Positions 13,600 to 21,900 of a DNA stretch of 64,000 nucleotides are shown here, one piece after another. Position 1 is the first letter of the stretch; every line of letters begins with the position of its first letter. A program made the position numbers and the translations under genes. Below the pieces are notes generated by a model. The model was not told the DNA's origin and made no database searches. It saw only the letters and a program-made list of their open reading frames with translations. Origin of the DNA: Serilophus lunatus (Eukaryota > Chordata > Aves > Passeriformes > Eurylaimidae); the NCBI GenBank assembly GCA_013399895.1, contig VXBA01002851.1, positions 399,100-463,099 of the forward strand. The letters are read 5' to 3'.

Positions 13600-16500
13600 A
13601 CGGGAAAAAGGTACATAAACTGTTGACCTGGGTAACTATTTAGAGAAGCACAGAAAGGAGAAGCTAATTACTAACCACAAGAGAAAATCTGAATATACAG
13701 CTTTTGTCAAAGTCAGAGCAAAACAATGAAGTATTAACTGGAAGATGCTTGTGCATACTCTGCTCCCACTGGAACAAGCTACAAGGACAAAATAAGCACA
13801 CATTATCTGGAGCACAGTGTAATGCTTCATTTTTACATGACTTGCAAGCCCAGGCGTCTGAGCACAGAGATACTTTCTGAAAGCACCTGCTGCCCCACCC
13901 AAATGATAAGCCAGCTGCAGCCACAAAGTTTTGCTGTCACAATGAAGGAGACACACAGATAGCCCTCTGCCTAGCTCAGAAGGCTAAAGGAGTTACCATT
14001 TTATTTGGAGGTGATTGCCTTCAGCAAGGGAATAACTGAAGCCAGTAAAAACAGATGTGCAAGAACAGAACATCTAGCCTGAACCTCTTTCAGAAGAGCT
14101 ACTTGCTGTGATCAAGTGAAATACTTGATGCTGGCCATTTAAACAAGATACAACAGGTAGATTTTTTTAACATGTACAAAACAAGCAAAGAGAAACAGGA
14201 AAAGGTTTTATGCTCTCATGTAAATGTTAAAGAAAAACGAAGAGAAATACGAAGAGAAATGAGCAGGTAGATTTAAAAATAAAACCCAAACAAATTGTAG
14301 ACAGGAGGAGGTAGGAAGTAGAAGGGAAGAGAGAAAGGGGACAGAGTTCAAGCATAATTAAGAAACATGCTCCCAAGACTAAGATGCAGAATATTAAGGA
14401 ATGGAAGGAAAATACTGACCTTCGCTACTGCATCTGGAAATCACCTGATGGAAACAGTAAGGGAAGTCTTCATTAACACACCATCACCCACGAACAGCAT
14501 TACTCAGAGTGTCAAGACATTTTTGCCCCCCCATCACAACTTTCAGGGCTAAATAACATAAAGCATTAGTGTACCCACATCAGGAGAAGTGGTGTCAGCT
14601 GATGTCACATATGATGACCCTGACATACAGGTTGGCATTATGCAGGGAGGGAGAAGGTAGCAGAGCACCCACTTCCCCCAGGGATCTCAGCAGTATTTGA
14701 GGGTGCAGTGCCCACAGGTTCCCTGGCAAATCCACATCTTGACATCATTCCCTTAATTTTATTACATATAAGGGCATATGTAAAAGCACACTTTATGTTT
14801 CCACACTAACAAAAAACTAAACAACAAAAAAAACAACAAAAAAAACCCCCAAAACCAACAAAACCCCACAATACTTCATCCTCCACAATGAAAGCATGTA
14901 GAAGAGATGTCCCAGGAAGACAAACAAATCAAATTTTGGAAAAAAGAGTTATCAAGCACGTCCTATGCCAGCATGGTTAGCAGAGAAAGAAAAGTTTGAT
15001 TTTGTTTAAATGTCTTTTATCAGAATGCCTAAAAATAGTCGTAAGTATTGATATGAATTCTGATGCACAAAGTGACGCAGTTCCTGTAAGCTACAGACAA
15101 CAAGACCAGGAGGACCAGCTTGAAGAAAAAAAAGCTAAAAAATATTCTTCCTGTTGCAGATGTTCCATCACCTGATGCCAGCTCACAGCACCCTCCTGGG
15201 CACTGTCCACCTGCACCACCCAGACTGCACCTCAGGCTCAGCCCTAGGGCACCAGGTCCATGCAATTATTCATTTTCTTTTAACATTATTTGTGAACAAT
15301 GGCTATCTTATCCAATAAAGGCAACCCTTCTGTCCCCTTAATGCACATACATACCAGTACAGAATCAAAGAAGTCTTCAAGAAGTAACATCAAAAAATTA
15401 TTTTCATTTGGGTTGATGAGGGTCACAAATGTTCTTGCTCTTTCGAACCAAGATACCATGTAAAAGTTAAAAGAATTAGTTAAAAACTGGGAAGAGTAGT
15501 TAATAATCTTTAAACTAGGTATGTCTGCAGGAAGCCTTACAGAGAGAGTATTTTTTACTCTTTAAACTTGAGTCAAGTACTGTGTCAAAAGCTACATGCC
15601 ATTAAGGAGCCCATTTTTTTTTTCTAGGAGGATATGAAATTGTCATTTCCCCCTTCCTTTCTCCAGCCCTTCCTTCATCTTCCTTCCTTGTCCAAGGCAC
15701 CCATTCTTCGTGTTTAGACACAACACATGCTGCTAGTGGCATAGTAATTCCTGCAGAAATTACTAAAGAACATCAATTTACATCACAAGGAGGTTTTAAA
15801 TGTTTTTCAAGGTAAATATTACCATATTTCATGGTTTTAAATGCATTGCACAACATCACACATGAATGATAAAATGGGCATCTTAGAATCATTGGCAGTA
15901 CAGGACTCAGATTGAAAAAACTTGATTAATGTATCTCCATAAAGGAATTTTGAGCACCTGTATCCCTGAAAAGTATAATTACAAGGCAGGATTACAACAT
16001 TTTGGATGGAGGACTCCTTGGTACAACTCTGCTGATAGAGTGCACGTGTTAACTGTTCCTGCTATGCTAGATCCAGGTTATTACTCATCTTCAGCACAAG
16101 TGCATTTCTGCTGCTACAAGTACTGCCAGCTGAAATCAGTAGTGTGCCATTGTGCCAGGAGTTCAAACTCAGTTGCAGATTAAATGCATCTGGTTTACCA
16201 CATATCTAAAGACAGACCTTCATAAAGAGTATGTCTAGTTTTCAAATTATAAAATCACAATGTTCTCATCCATTCTATTCCTAGAACTGTAGTTTGATGG
16301 AGCATTCAAAATGCATTTAGAAATTTTCTACCATTTCACAAATGGGACTTATCAAAACACTTCCTTTTTTTCCACTGTCATTTAAAAAAAACCCCCACAA
16401 TCCATTAAGCCATAGTGAAGCCTTTGGTGGCTGCTGCAAATGCAATTAAAGACGGTATTTTTTTCCCCTATTCAGCCAAGTATTAAAAAGATTTCTGTTT

Positions 16501-17767
16501 GTCCATGGCCAACAAGCCGTTCTCTAGTTTTCACTTCTTTAATGTTCTTTTTCTGATGCAAGAAACCTTAAACCACATTAGCAACTAGCATATAGTATTA
16601 TACTCATCTTTGCTACCAGTCCTTGCTCAACAAACAAACTCTTCCCTTCCTGAAGATCACTTTTAGAGTAGAGCTGAATACATTTCAGCAGCAGTGAAAC
16701 ATTCTGGAATTCATTCTTGTCCAGCTCCTACAGAAACACAGAGTGCTGTATATCATTAGCGTGACACCATCAGAGTTATGTGTTAGGATAGTTGAGATGA
16801 TTTATGGTACTCGCCTTTCTCAGTGCTTTGTCTAGCTGGTTGAAAAGAGATTCGCTGTATTTCTGTCGAGGCTCTACTTCTCCCTCTTGAAGCAGTTCCC
16901 TTATTTTATCAAATCCCTTCCCCTTAAAGGCATCAATGAGCAATGATTCAAGCTGCAGAGTGAGGGGAAGGAAACAACTAGTGAGTAAAACAAACGAGTA
17001 TTTAAATCGTTGCAACACTAATTATGAGAAAATACTTGTAATGCTGTTAAAAAAGTTGCAGATTTTTTGTTTATTTAACTCCATTTGTTTCTCTATTTTC
17101 ATATTACAAGGTGAAACATCAGCCTTAATCTCCAAAGAGACAGAACCCCTGAAACTCAGTAATCTTAAAAGAAACTGAAAAAAGAACTCTTTTTAGTACA
17201 CCCAGTTTGCAATTCTTACATGTCCCACAACACAATAAATTCTTCCTATCTAGTAAGGAAAAGATTAAGGGGTCTGCTGCACTTCCCTTAGTAAATGGAA
17301 TTGCTGATATTCTAAGAACTGCACCTTTAAATAGAGATATATTTATATAAGTATTATATATAGGTGTATAGCTATTTCTAAGATAAAGCTAAGGATACAT
17401 CTAAAAGATCCTTACGTAGTCTTCTGCTCTGTCTGCCATATTGCCACTCATATCTGTATTCTGTTCTTCACTTTTTTCTTCCTTTGAAAAGGAAGAGAAA
17501 AATAAAATACTCGCCCCCCCCCCACCAAAAAAAAAAAATTAAAAAATAAAACCAAACACTTCCAAACTCTTCCTTGTGCCAGAAGCTGAAATCCACTTAC
17601 TCATCCCACCTTTACCAGAAGGCTCGTTTTCCTTCCTTATTTCCTAACGCTTCCAAACCCGAGGTTTCTGGAAGCCGTAGGGGAGCCCCGCAGAAGTCCC
17701 CCGGAGGGCACCTGGTTGTGTCCACCCCCACAACAGCTCCGCGAGAAGCGGCGCCTACCTGGGCCAT
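45..17767 (-). CDS. SYCP2L: SYCP2L, synaptonemal complex protein 2-like (multi-exon, C-terminal end beyond left edge)
   Basis: SYCP2-family protein of meiotic chromosome axes and centromeres in germ cells; the paralogue SYCP2 is a lateral-element protein that partners SYCP3. Coding exons placed by translation and phase matching: 17759-17767, 17416-17481, 16815-16952, 16608-16727, 15355-15459, 14420-14444, 13281-13366, 13067-13155, 12933-12967, 12054-12196, 11539-11591, 11162-11207, 10278-10370, 10127-10187, 9544-9692; tentative: 9313-9333, 8454-8539, 7986-8046, 5140-5258, 4679-4754, 4473-4560, 3802-3847, 1195-1239, 45-100. The first 15 exons give about 406 residues. Residues 26-272 resemble the armadillo-like domain of SYCP2 (for example DYDLQV, SEALCR, IKDREFET), and about 273-406 the SLD domain (SDEKLEKFWIDFN). 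The C-terminal coiled coil is not in the window. SYCP2L is preferred over SYCP2 because of the GCM2 neighbour. Two introns have non-GT-AG ends. The gene is divergent from GCM2. Confidence 0.88.
1195..1239 (-). CDS. SYCP2L: Tentative SYCP2L exon
   Basis: A 45-base exon, phase 0 to 0, encoding EIYDFENSDSSSHEK. Acceptor TTGCAGGCAG, donor AAAG|GTAAAG. The acidic Ser-rich content suits the linker. Other small exons between 1240 and 3800 could have been missed. Confidence 0.5.
3802..3847 (-). CDS. SYCP2L: SYCP2L linker exon
   Basis: A 46-base exon, phase 2 to 0, encoding (S)EKPLEEKLVEESTSK. Acceptor TTGTCCCCAG, donor AAAG|GTATCT. Phase 2 matches the preceding exon. Confidence 0.6.
4473..4560 (-). 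CDS. SYCP2L: SYCP2L linker exon
   Basis: An 88-base exon, phase 1 to 2, encoding (V)APEGKALVSLSSSAKKSK, then TPSPRMKAKP: a basic Ser/Lys/Pro-rich linker of the kind expected in this family. Strong donor CTAG|GTGAGT, acceptor TTTCATAG. In phase with both neighbours. Confidence 0.65.
4679..4754 (-). CDS. SYCP2L: SYCP2L linker exon
   Basis: A 76-base exon, phase 0 to 1, encoding KMGNSGVAVVTVSQQTDYED, then PNKGS. Acceptor TCTAAGCAG, donor TCAG|GTCAGA. Phases agree with both neighbours. Confidence 0.6.
5140..5258 (-). CDS. SYCP2L: SYCP2L linker exon
   Basis: A 119-base exon, phase 1 to 0, with strong sites: acceptor TGTCCTACAG, donor GCA|GTAAGTATT. It encodes a hydrophilic, Ser-rich segment beginning IPESSIIQRRKDPSNSENMK. 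Identity rests on position and phase continuity, not on a conserved motif. Confidence 0.65.
5786..5808. repeat. Short (ATTCC)n microsatellite
   Basis: Four to five tandem TTCCA units in a SYCP2L intron. Confidence 0.85.
7986..8046 (-). CDS. SYCP2L: Tentative SYCP2L exon, first of the linker region
   Basis: A 61-base exon, open only in phase 0, encoding INETEEKFVYTGKQDRENEA. Acceptor CACACCAACAG, donor GCAG|GTGATT. It ends in phase 1, which exactly suits the exon at 5140-5258. Confidence 0.55.
8454..8539 (-). CDS. SYCP2L: Tentative SYCP2L exon (end of SLD-like domain)
   Basis: An open 86-base stretch, phase 0 to 2. Its SSKCYIAQDEQIVVQEPGEG resembles ASGSQILVPESQISPV of SYCP2. The acceptor ACTTGAAG lacks a close pyrimidine tract, although a long one lies upstream; the donor AATAG|GTGTGT is weak. 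The end phase does not meet the next exon, so one small exon may be missing. Confidence 0.5.
9313..9333 (-). CDS. SYCP2L: Tentative SYCP2L microexon
   Basis: 21 open bases, phase 0 to 0, encoding ERSFEFM, with acceptor GGCATTTTAG and donor ATG|GTCAGA. It sits where SYCP2 has a short REFTRK segment. A longer version ending at a weak GTTAAA donor is also open, so the 3' boundary is unsure. Confidence 0.35.
9544..9692 (-). CDS. SYCP2L: SYCP2L coding exon 15
   Basis: A 149-base exon, phase 1 to 0, ending near residue 406. It encodes (E)EGRQKIVKIFMKIPAALN and closes with FEILSIIKKVLGDEKIM, equivalent to SYCP2 up to LTQKIFGATKH. Acceptor TTTTTTACACAG after a poly-T tract, donor ATG|GTAAGA. Confidence 0.85.
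10127..10187 (-). CDS. SYCP2L: SYCP2L coding exon 14
   Basis: A 61-base exon, phase 0 to 1. It encodes GALWDSVRLSKEAVSSYSLT, a beta-rich stretch aligned with HQWEAVTVPEEKVQIYSIE. Acceptor TTTTCAAAG, donor ACAG|GTAAGA. Confidence 0.82.
10278..10370 (-). CDS. SYCP2L: SYCP2L coding exon 13 (start of SLD-like domain)
   Basis: A 93-base exon, phase 0 to 0. It encodes VKKPSDEKLEKFWIDFNTGS, then QSVTFYVDSNE. The SDEKLE-FWIDFN-GSQ signature is shared with SYCP2. Acceptor TTCCCCAG, donor GAG|GTAACA. Confidence 0.9.
11162..11207 (-). CDS. SYCP2L: SYCP2L coding exon 12
   Basis: A 46-base exon, phase 2 to 0. It encodes (R)VYSFPCISAFADMEE, matching VFTFPCLSAFLDKYE. Acceptor TTTTCTTCCAG, donor GAG|GTAAAA. 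Confidence 0.85.
11539..11591 (-). CDS. SYCP2L: SYCP2L coding exon 11
   Basis: A 53-base exon, phase 0 to 2. It encodes DCRKFLNLLNERLGDER plus two bases of Arg, against DCRIFLNLVNGMLGDKRR in SYCP2. Acceptor GTCTTGAAG, donor AGAAG|GTAAGC. Confidence 0.88.
12054..12196 (-). CDS. SYCP2L: SYCP2L coding exon 10
   Basis: A 143-base exon, phase 1 to 0. It encodes (D)YDLQVALSEALCRIMIKKW, then WFEDNYLAEAFKEIKDREFET. This is the best-conserved stretch of the family and the one that identified the gene. Acceptor CCATGTAG, donor ACG|GTGAGG. Confidence 0.92.
12933..12967 (-). CDS. SYCP2L: SYCP2L coding exon 9 (35-base microexon)
   Basis: Phase 2 to 1. It encodes (T)KDLAKTILEAG and the first base of Asp, matching ERILDAGDYDLQV of SYCP2 once joined to exon 10. 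Acceptor GTTGTTTCAG, donor GGTG|GTAAGA. Confidence 0.8.
13067..13155 (-). CDS. SYCP2L: SYCP2L coding exon 8
   Basis: An 89-base exon, phase 0 to 2. It encodes ALRTLNSILSTVPREDRKKF, then PLSEVMCSL. Acceptor GGGGGAAAG, donor TTAC|GTAAGT. The match is to the KKMNAMLDKMPQDARK helix pair of SYCP2. Confidence 0.8.
13281..13366 (-). CDS. SYCP2L: SYCP2L coding exon 7
   Basis: An 86-base exon, phase 1 to 0. It encodes (G)KKEVVNLFLPELGHLVTEA and ends CCTVRLE, matching the GKKQVVESF region of SYCP2. Acceptor TTTTTCTAG, donor GAG|GTAAGA. Confidence 0.85.
13557..13598. repeat. Poly-A tract of 42 bases in a SYCP2L intron
   Basis: Uninterrupted A run preceded by a short (GAA)n stretch. Because SYCP2L reads the other strand, it is a T tract in the transcript. 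Length is likely to be variable and hard to sequence. Confidence 0.95.
14420..14444 (-). CDS. SYCP2L: SYCP2L coding exon 6 (25-base microexon)
   Basis: Acceptor TTTCCATCAG, donor GAAG|GTCAGT. Its 25 bases encode VISRCSSE plus the first base of a Gly codon. This supplies the missing link (SYCP2 has VIHDVSDEG at this point) and converts phase 0 of exon 5 into the phase 1 that exon 7 needs. Confidence 0.75.
15355..15459 (-). CDS. SYCP2L: SYCP2L coding exon 5
   Basis: A 105-base exon, phase 0 to 0, residues 112-146. It begins MVSWFERARTF, continuing the family's K-M-V-x-W-F-E motif directly from exon 4, and ends LLEDFFDSVL with donor CTG|GTATGT. The intron before it ends in TTTTAC instead of AG. 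Confidence 0.85.
16608..16727 (-). CDS. SYCP2L: SYCP2L coding exon 4
   Basis: A 120-base exon, phase 0 to 0, residues 72-111. It encodes ELDKNEFQNVSLLLKCIQLY and ends EQGLVAK, aligning with the ...GLIQK segment of SYCP2. The acceptor is TTTCTGTAG. The exon end is followed by ATGAGTATAA rather than a GT donor (see findings). Confidence 0.85.
16815..16952 (-). CDS. SYCP2L: SYCP2L coding exon 3 (start of armadillo-like domain)
   Basis: A 138-base exon, phase 0 to 0, residues 26-71. It begins LESLLIDAFKGKGFDKI and ends LDKALRK, the opening helices of the SYCP2-family domain. The acceptor is CTCTGCAG. The donor is AAG|GCGAGT, a GC donor; no in-phase GT donor is nearby. Confidence 0.85.
17416..17481 (-). 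CDS. SYCP2L: SYCP2L coding exon 2
   Basis: A 66-base exon, phase 0 to 0, with acceptor TTTTCAAAG and donor TAC|GTAAGG. It encodes 22 acidic residues ending MADRAEDY. The N-terminal tail of the protein lies before the folded domain and is poorly conserved in the family. Confidence 0.75.
17514..17523. repeat. Poly-C run beside SYCP2L exon 2
   Basis: Ten C bases followed by an A-rich tract. It lies about 33 bases upstream, in transcript sense, of the exon 2 acceptor. Confidence 0.85.
17759..17767 (-). CDS. SYCP2L: SYCP2L coding exon 1 (start codon)
   Basis: ATG GCC CAG followed by a good donor (CAG|GTAGGC). It encodes only Met-Ala-Gln and joins the next exon in phase 0, so nearly all of the exon is 5' UTR, which runs rightward from 17767; the transcription start is not determined. 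A Met at codon 14, inside exon 2, is an alternative start, but the clean splice join favours this one. Confidence 0.7.
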
Positions 17768-18957
17768 GGATCAGAGAAGATACAGGAGCTGCTTGACACC
17801 CTCCCCACGACCGTAACCCTCTGCTGCTGGATACACCAGCGTTTGGGGTGCAGGGAGACCCTCGCCAGTGTTTCCCACGTCTTCGAGAGCTCTCCTTTCC
17901 CCAGCAAGCCTCACCCCATACCACAGAGCTGGAGAAAGGAGGAGCAAAACGCTGGTTTCGCATCCTCACTGAAAAGCCGCAGCTGTGCCAAGCCTAGGAC
18001 GGGCCCTCCGCACCCCGGGACTGGCATCTACTGCTGTCAGCTGGAGCTTATTGTGTACAACTAAGGGTAAAGCTCAGTGATTTTCGGACCAGAGGGAATG
18101 GAAGTGAATAAGAAGATCATTCCGAACAGGTGGGATCGTTTAAAGATGATAGTAGCGCTTGGCGTTCAACGGCTTGGTCTCTATGGTGTTGTATGTAAGC
18201 TTTTTCCGTTTCTCAGACCAAAAATCAACCTCTCTCCGGCTCCCACAAAAAAGACCCATAACAAAACAAACAAGCATACAATAAAAAAAAAAAAGGGTAA
18301 AACCCCAGCAAAACAAACACCACAACCCATCGGCTACTTCTTCAGAAGAGAAAGCGGTAACAAAAGGCTTATAACTTTTTAGTAAGTTAAAATGTGCCAA
18401 TGGCACGGACACTAGTTCCACATTTTAATCCAGGTGTCACAGAGCACAGCCCGAAGGGGAAACCCGTCAAATAACGCAGAATTCGTTTACATCTACATCT
18501 AAAGAGCAGGCTATTCAGCGCCTTTGCTGGGGGCTTTTCAAACTGCGGGCAGCTCCGAGCCGAGCTCGAAATCGAACACCAGCGGCGCCCGTACAGGGGT
18601 GAGATGGGTCCCCCATCTCCCCGTCGTCTCACCCAACCCGGCACCCGCGGGAGCGAACGGCAGAGACTCGCCGCTGCCGGGTTACACTCCCAGACCCTGC
18701 TCAAATTTTGCGAGGTCACAGCCTCGGCCGCTGGAGGGTGGCTTCGTGCAAAACCACCCTGGTTATCCCCCCGTGACACACCTCCAGGTGAGGATAGCGA
18801 AACCCGCCTGTGGGGCGAAAGGGGAGTGCAGCCCCTGCCCACTCAGATGCCGCGGTGGTGGGACCAGTTGCACTTCTGCTCTGCCCTGCCCACGACCCCG
18901 GTGACGCCCTGACGGCATAAAAACACAGAGAATCATCGCCAGCTGCCGCTCCCTGAC
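17768..18957. promoter_or_regulatory. Divergent SYCP2L/GCM2 intergenic promoter region
   Basis: 1.19 kb separates the SYCP2L start codon (leftward) from the GCM2 start codon (rightward). The flanks, 17.64-18.06 kb and 18.42-18.96 kb, are GC- and CpG-richer than their surroundings; an A-rich stretch with AAAC repeats lies at about 18.24-18.32 kb. Both 5' UTRs must start here. No conserved protein is supported by the overlapping open frames. Confidence 0.6.
18913..18925 (+). promoter_or_regulatory. GCM2: Candidate TATA-like element of GCM2
   Basis: GGCATAAAAACAC lies 33-45 bases before the GCM2 ATG. If used, the 5' UTR would be very short. It was judged by eye only. Confidence 0.35.
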
Positions 18958-18999
18958 ATGAAGCTCACCTGGGACATCAACGACCCTAAGTTGCCACAG
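18958..18999 (+). CDS. GCM2: GCM2 exon 1
   Basis: 14 codons, MKLTWDINDPKLPQ, with donor CAG|GTAAGC. It matches the QLSWDINDPQMPQ segment of human GCM2, whose protein, as I recall it, has some 16 more residues before this point. Confidence 0.9.
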
Positions 19000-21900
19000 G
19001 TAAGCGGTGGACCGGAGGGAGCCAGAGGAAAGTCTCTGCCTAGCTTTAACGTGCAAGTGGGTGACTAGGGGAACAGGATAGCAACCTTCTCTCCAGGCAA
19101 AGCTTCATTTTTATGTCTGCTTTACTTGTCCTGCAGCTTTTTATCTTTTTTTTTTTTTTCTTCTCACTGCTCCTTATTCAAGAAACACTGAATAGAATCT
19201 TGAATTGGTTGTTTTCTCCTACTGTAATCCAAGTTATCTAAATATTTCCTTGCTTTGTTGATATGACAACTTCATGCTGACAAGCACTCCACTTTCAGCT
19301 CTTTATGAGCTTCAAATGCCTTTTCTAATTTACAACATTTTTCACTTCAAAATTTATTTAATTTTACAGGGTCCATGCTATTATAGATTGTCTTAATGCT
19401 TTAAACACTGATATTTTACTTGCATTCACTGGTACATACATATATTAGCTAAGCATTGCAGGAACTGTTTACTTGTACTGTAAATACTTAGTGTTGAAAG
19501 TCTTAGTTGTTCTTTCATTGTTCTGGTAAATATATTTTAGAAAGGAACTCCAGAAAGCCAGTGAAATCCTAAATCAAAAGTCTTTCTTTGAGCCACTGTG
19601 AGTATATTGGAAGTGTATTTGCAATAGTGTTCTATTTCTTGGCAAAAGCCTTATTCAATTCATATTAGATGCAATTTAAGAAACCATTCCATACCTAAAA
19701 TTTCTAGTTTCCTGCCTGCAAGCGCAGCATCCCACAACAAGGAGAAATGAATTGCAGTCATGATCATGGTGGCTTGTGTCCTGTCTAGGCACAATGGTGG
19801 TAGACCAGTCAGTGAGTTCTGGTAACAAGGCTGATGTCTCACAGCTGGGAAAGCCCATTGTAAAGAGGCATCTGTGACAATAGACCATTTTATTATTGAT
19901 CGTGTAGCAAAAGAGGAAAGGATCCTGACTCTCTTTTGGGTTATGGAAGCTCAGACTGCTTTTCCCCTTTTGTAGAGCATTTCTGGATAAGCTATTCTTT
20001 CAATATTTCTTTTTCTGTTGCTTGGGGGATCATAGAAAAAAGCCTTTTCTCCCTACTATGTGTTTTGTAACAGGACAAAAGTATTAGGTTGTGATATACT
20101 GATAATATTCTCTTGCTCTTGTTTTGCTGTCTTGCCCTTCAACCCCACTTGCTGTGCTGCAGGAGCCCAAGCACTTTGATGCCTTCCAGGAATGGCCCGA
20201 TGGCTATGTGCGGCTCATCTACTCCAGCGAGGAGAAGAACGCACAGAGGCACCTCAGTGGCTGGGCCATGCGCAACACCAACAACCACAACTGTCAGATC
20301 CTCAAGAAGTCCTGCTTGGGGGTGGTGGTGTGTTCCAGGAGCTGCGCTCTGCCCGGCGGAGCCAGGCTGCAGCTTCGCCCTGCCATATGTGACAAGGCTC
20401 GGCAGAAGCAACAAAGTGAGAGACACCCAAAGAGAGCTGGCATGCCCAAGAGATCCCATTTCTTTCATCTGGGCTTGATTTCTAAACTAGACTCACTTCT
20501 GCATGCACACTAAGGCACAATTGCAAAGACTGTGATTTATTTTCAGTTTTCATCAACATCTATTTGTAAATACCTAAGGGGAAATGGATCTAAAATCGTT
20601 TTCATCACTAGTATTTATATCGAGTATGCAGCTCCAGTTCATAGCATTCAGTTATATTTGGTAGTCTATGTTGCATGTCCTAGAATGAATGACACAGTTT
20701 AATCTGAATTTCAGTGAAATCTGACCATACTTCTCTTGAGCTCTGTTTACTCTCAGGCAACATCCATGCCTTTAACCAGTCTCTTCAGTAGCTGATTTAT
20801 CTCTATTCACAGAGAAAGCCTGCCCAAACTGTAACTCAGCCCTTGAGTTGATTCCTTGCAGAGGACACAGTGGCTATCCAGTCACAAACTTCTGGAGGCT
20901 TGATGGCAAAGCAATATTTTTCCAGGTAAGAAGTAGCCATACTTACTTGTAAACATGTATAATATCTGGAGAGAGAGAGGTTTCTTCCTCCTTCCCTTCC
21001 ACTTTTTTTTTTTTTTTTTTTTTTTTTTTCATGTAACACTGAGAATAGCGAGCACAGTGGAGTTCATCATGGCTGATGTTCTCTCTAGTACAAACAGGGT
21101 AAAAACAAATACAATATATGACTTGGCTATCATTTTAAAAGAAGTACTTGAGAGTTGACAATATTCAATTTGAACTATAACATTGCTATTGATGTTTAAA
21201 ATTCCCCTCTTTATAGGACACATATGATCAAAAAGGTTGTCTTGCACCCTGGCATATCTGACAACTGAATCTCTCCAAGGACCTAATATTTATTTCCTAT
21301 TAAACAGGAAAAAAGTTTACTTAAATTACATGAGATAGAACATGAAAATACTACTTCATGTGGAACGAGTCTTTGAATTTTAAAGGACTTTTAAGTCTTG
21401 GCAGGAAAAAAAAGGAAATTTTTGAAGTTTCATGTTGATTTGTTCTTTTTTTAGCAACACTAGGACAAAAATTTAACAAAAATATTTGTTCTATGAGATT
21501 GCATCCTCTGCTGGATGATTTTTTTCCCTAAACCACACAGCACTGAATTCTGTTCTCCAGTCAGTCAATGGAAGAAAACTGGCCACATTCCCAAGTTCCC
21601 ACTTGTACTTTTCTTGTTCAGATGTTCTGTTCAAGATATGCAAAACTGGAAGACTTTGACCAGTGAAATAGTTGATAAATTCTTGCTTAGAAGTTACTTT
21701 ACTGCTTGAGAAAGGACAGTGTTTTAAAAGCTTTAAGCTTTCTACTTTGTATTTTGGACTATATGTAAGTCCATTCGGACCAATGTAATGGGTAAGGACA
21801 TGCAGAATATAATACTTCATCATGTATCTGTGTAGCTTTGGTTACATAGATCTGCATGTTCACAGATGTTTCAACAGCAGAGCATCTGCTATTTCCAGGG

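Noticed and set aside
16608..16620. GT donor ATGA|GTATAA for SYCP2L exon 4
   Set aside because: Its phase with the nearest upstream AG of exon 5 (CCCAG) gives an immediate stop, and the conserved K-M-V join would be lost.
18387..18904. Overlapping frames of 97-151 codons on both strands upstream of GCM2
   Set aside because: GC-rich promoter sequence; frames overlap on both strands without recognisable domains.
20416..20513. Open frame running on past GCM2 exon 2
   Set aside because: Similarity to the GCM domain stops at the GTGAGA donor and resumes at 20813.
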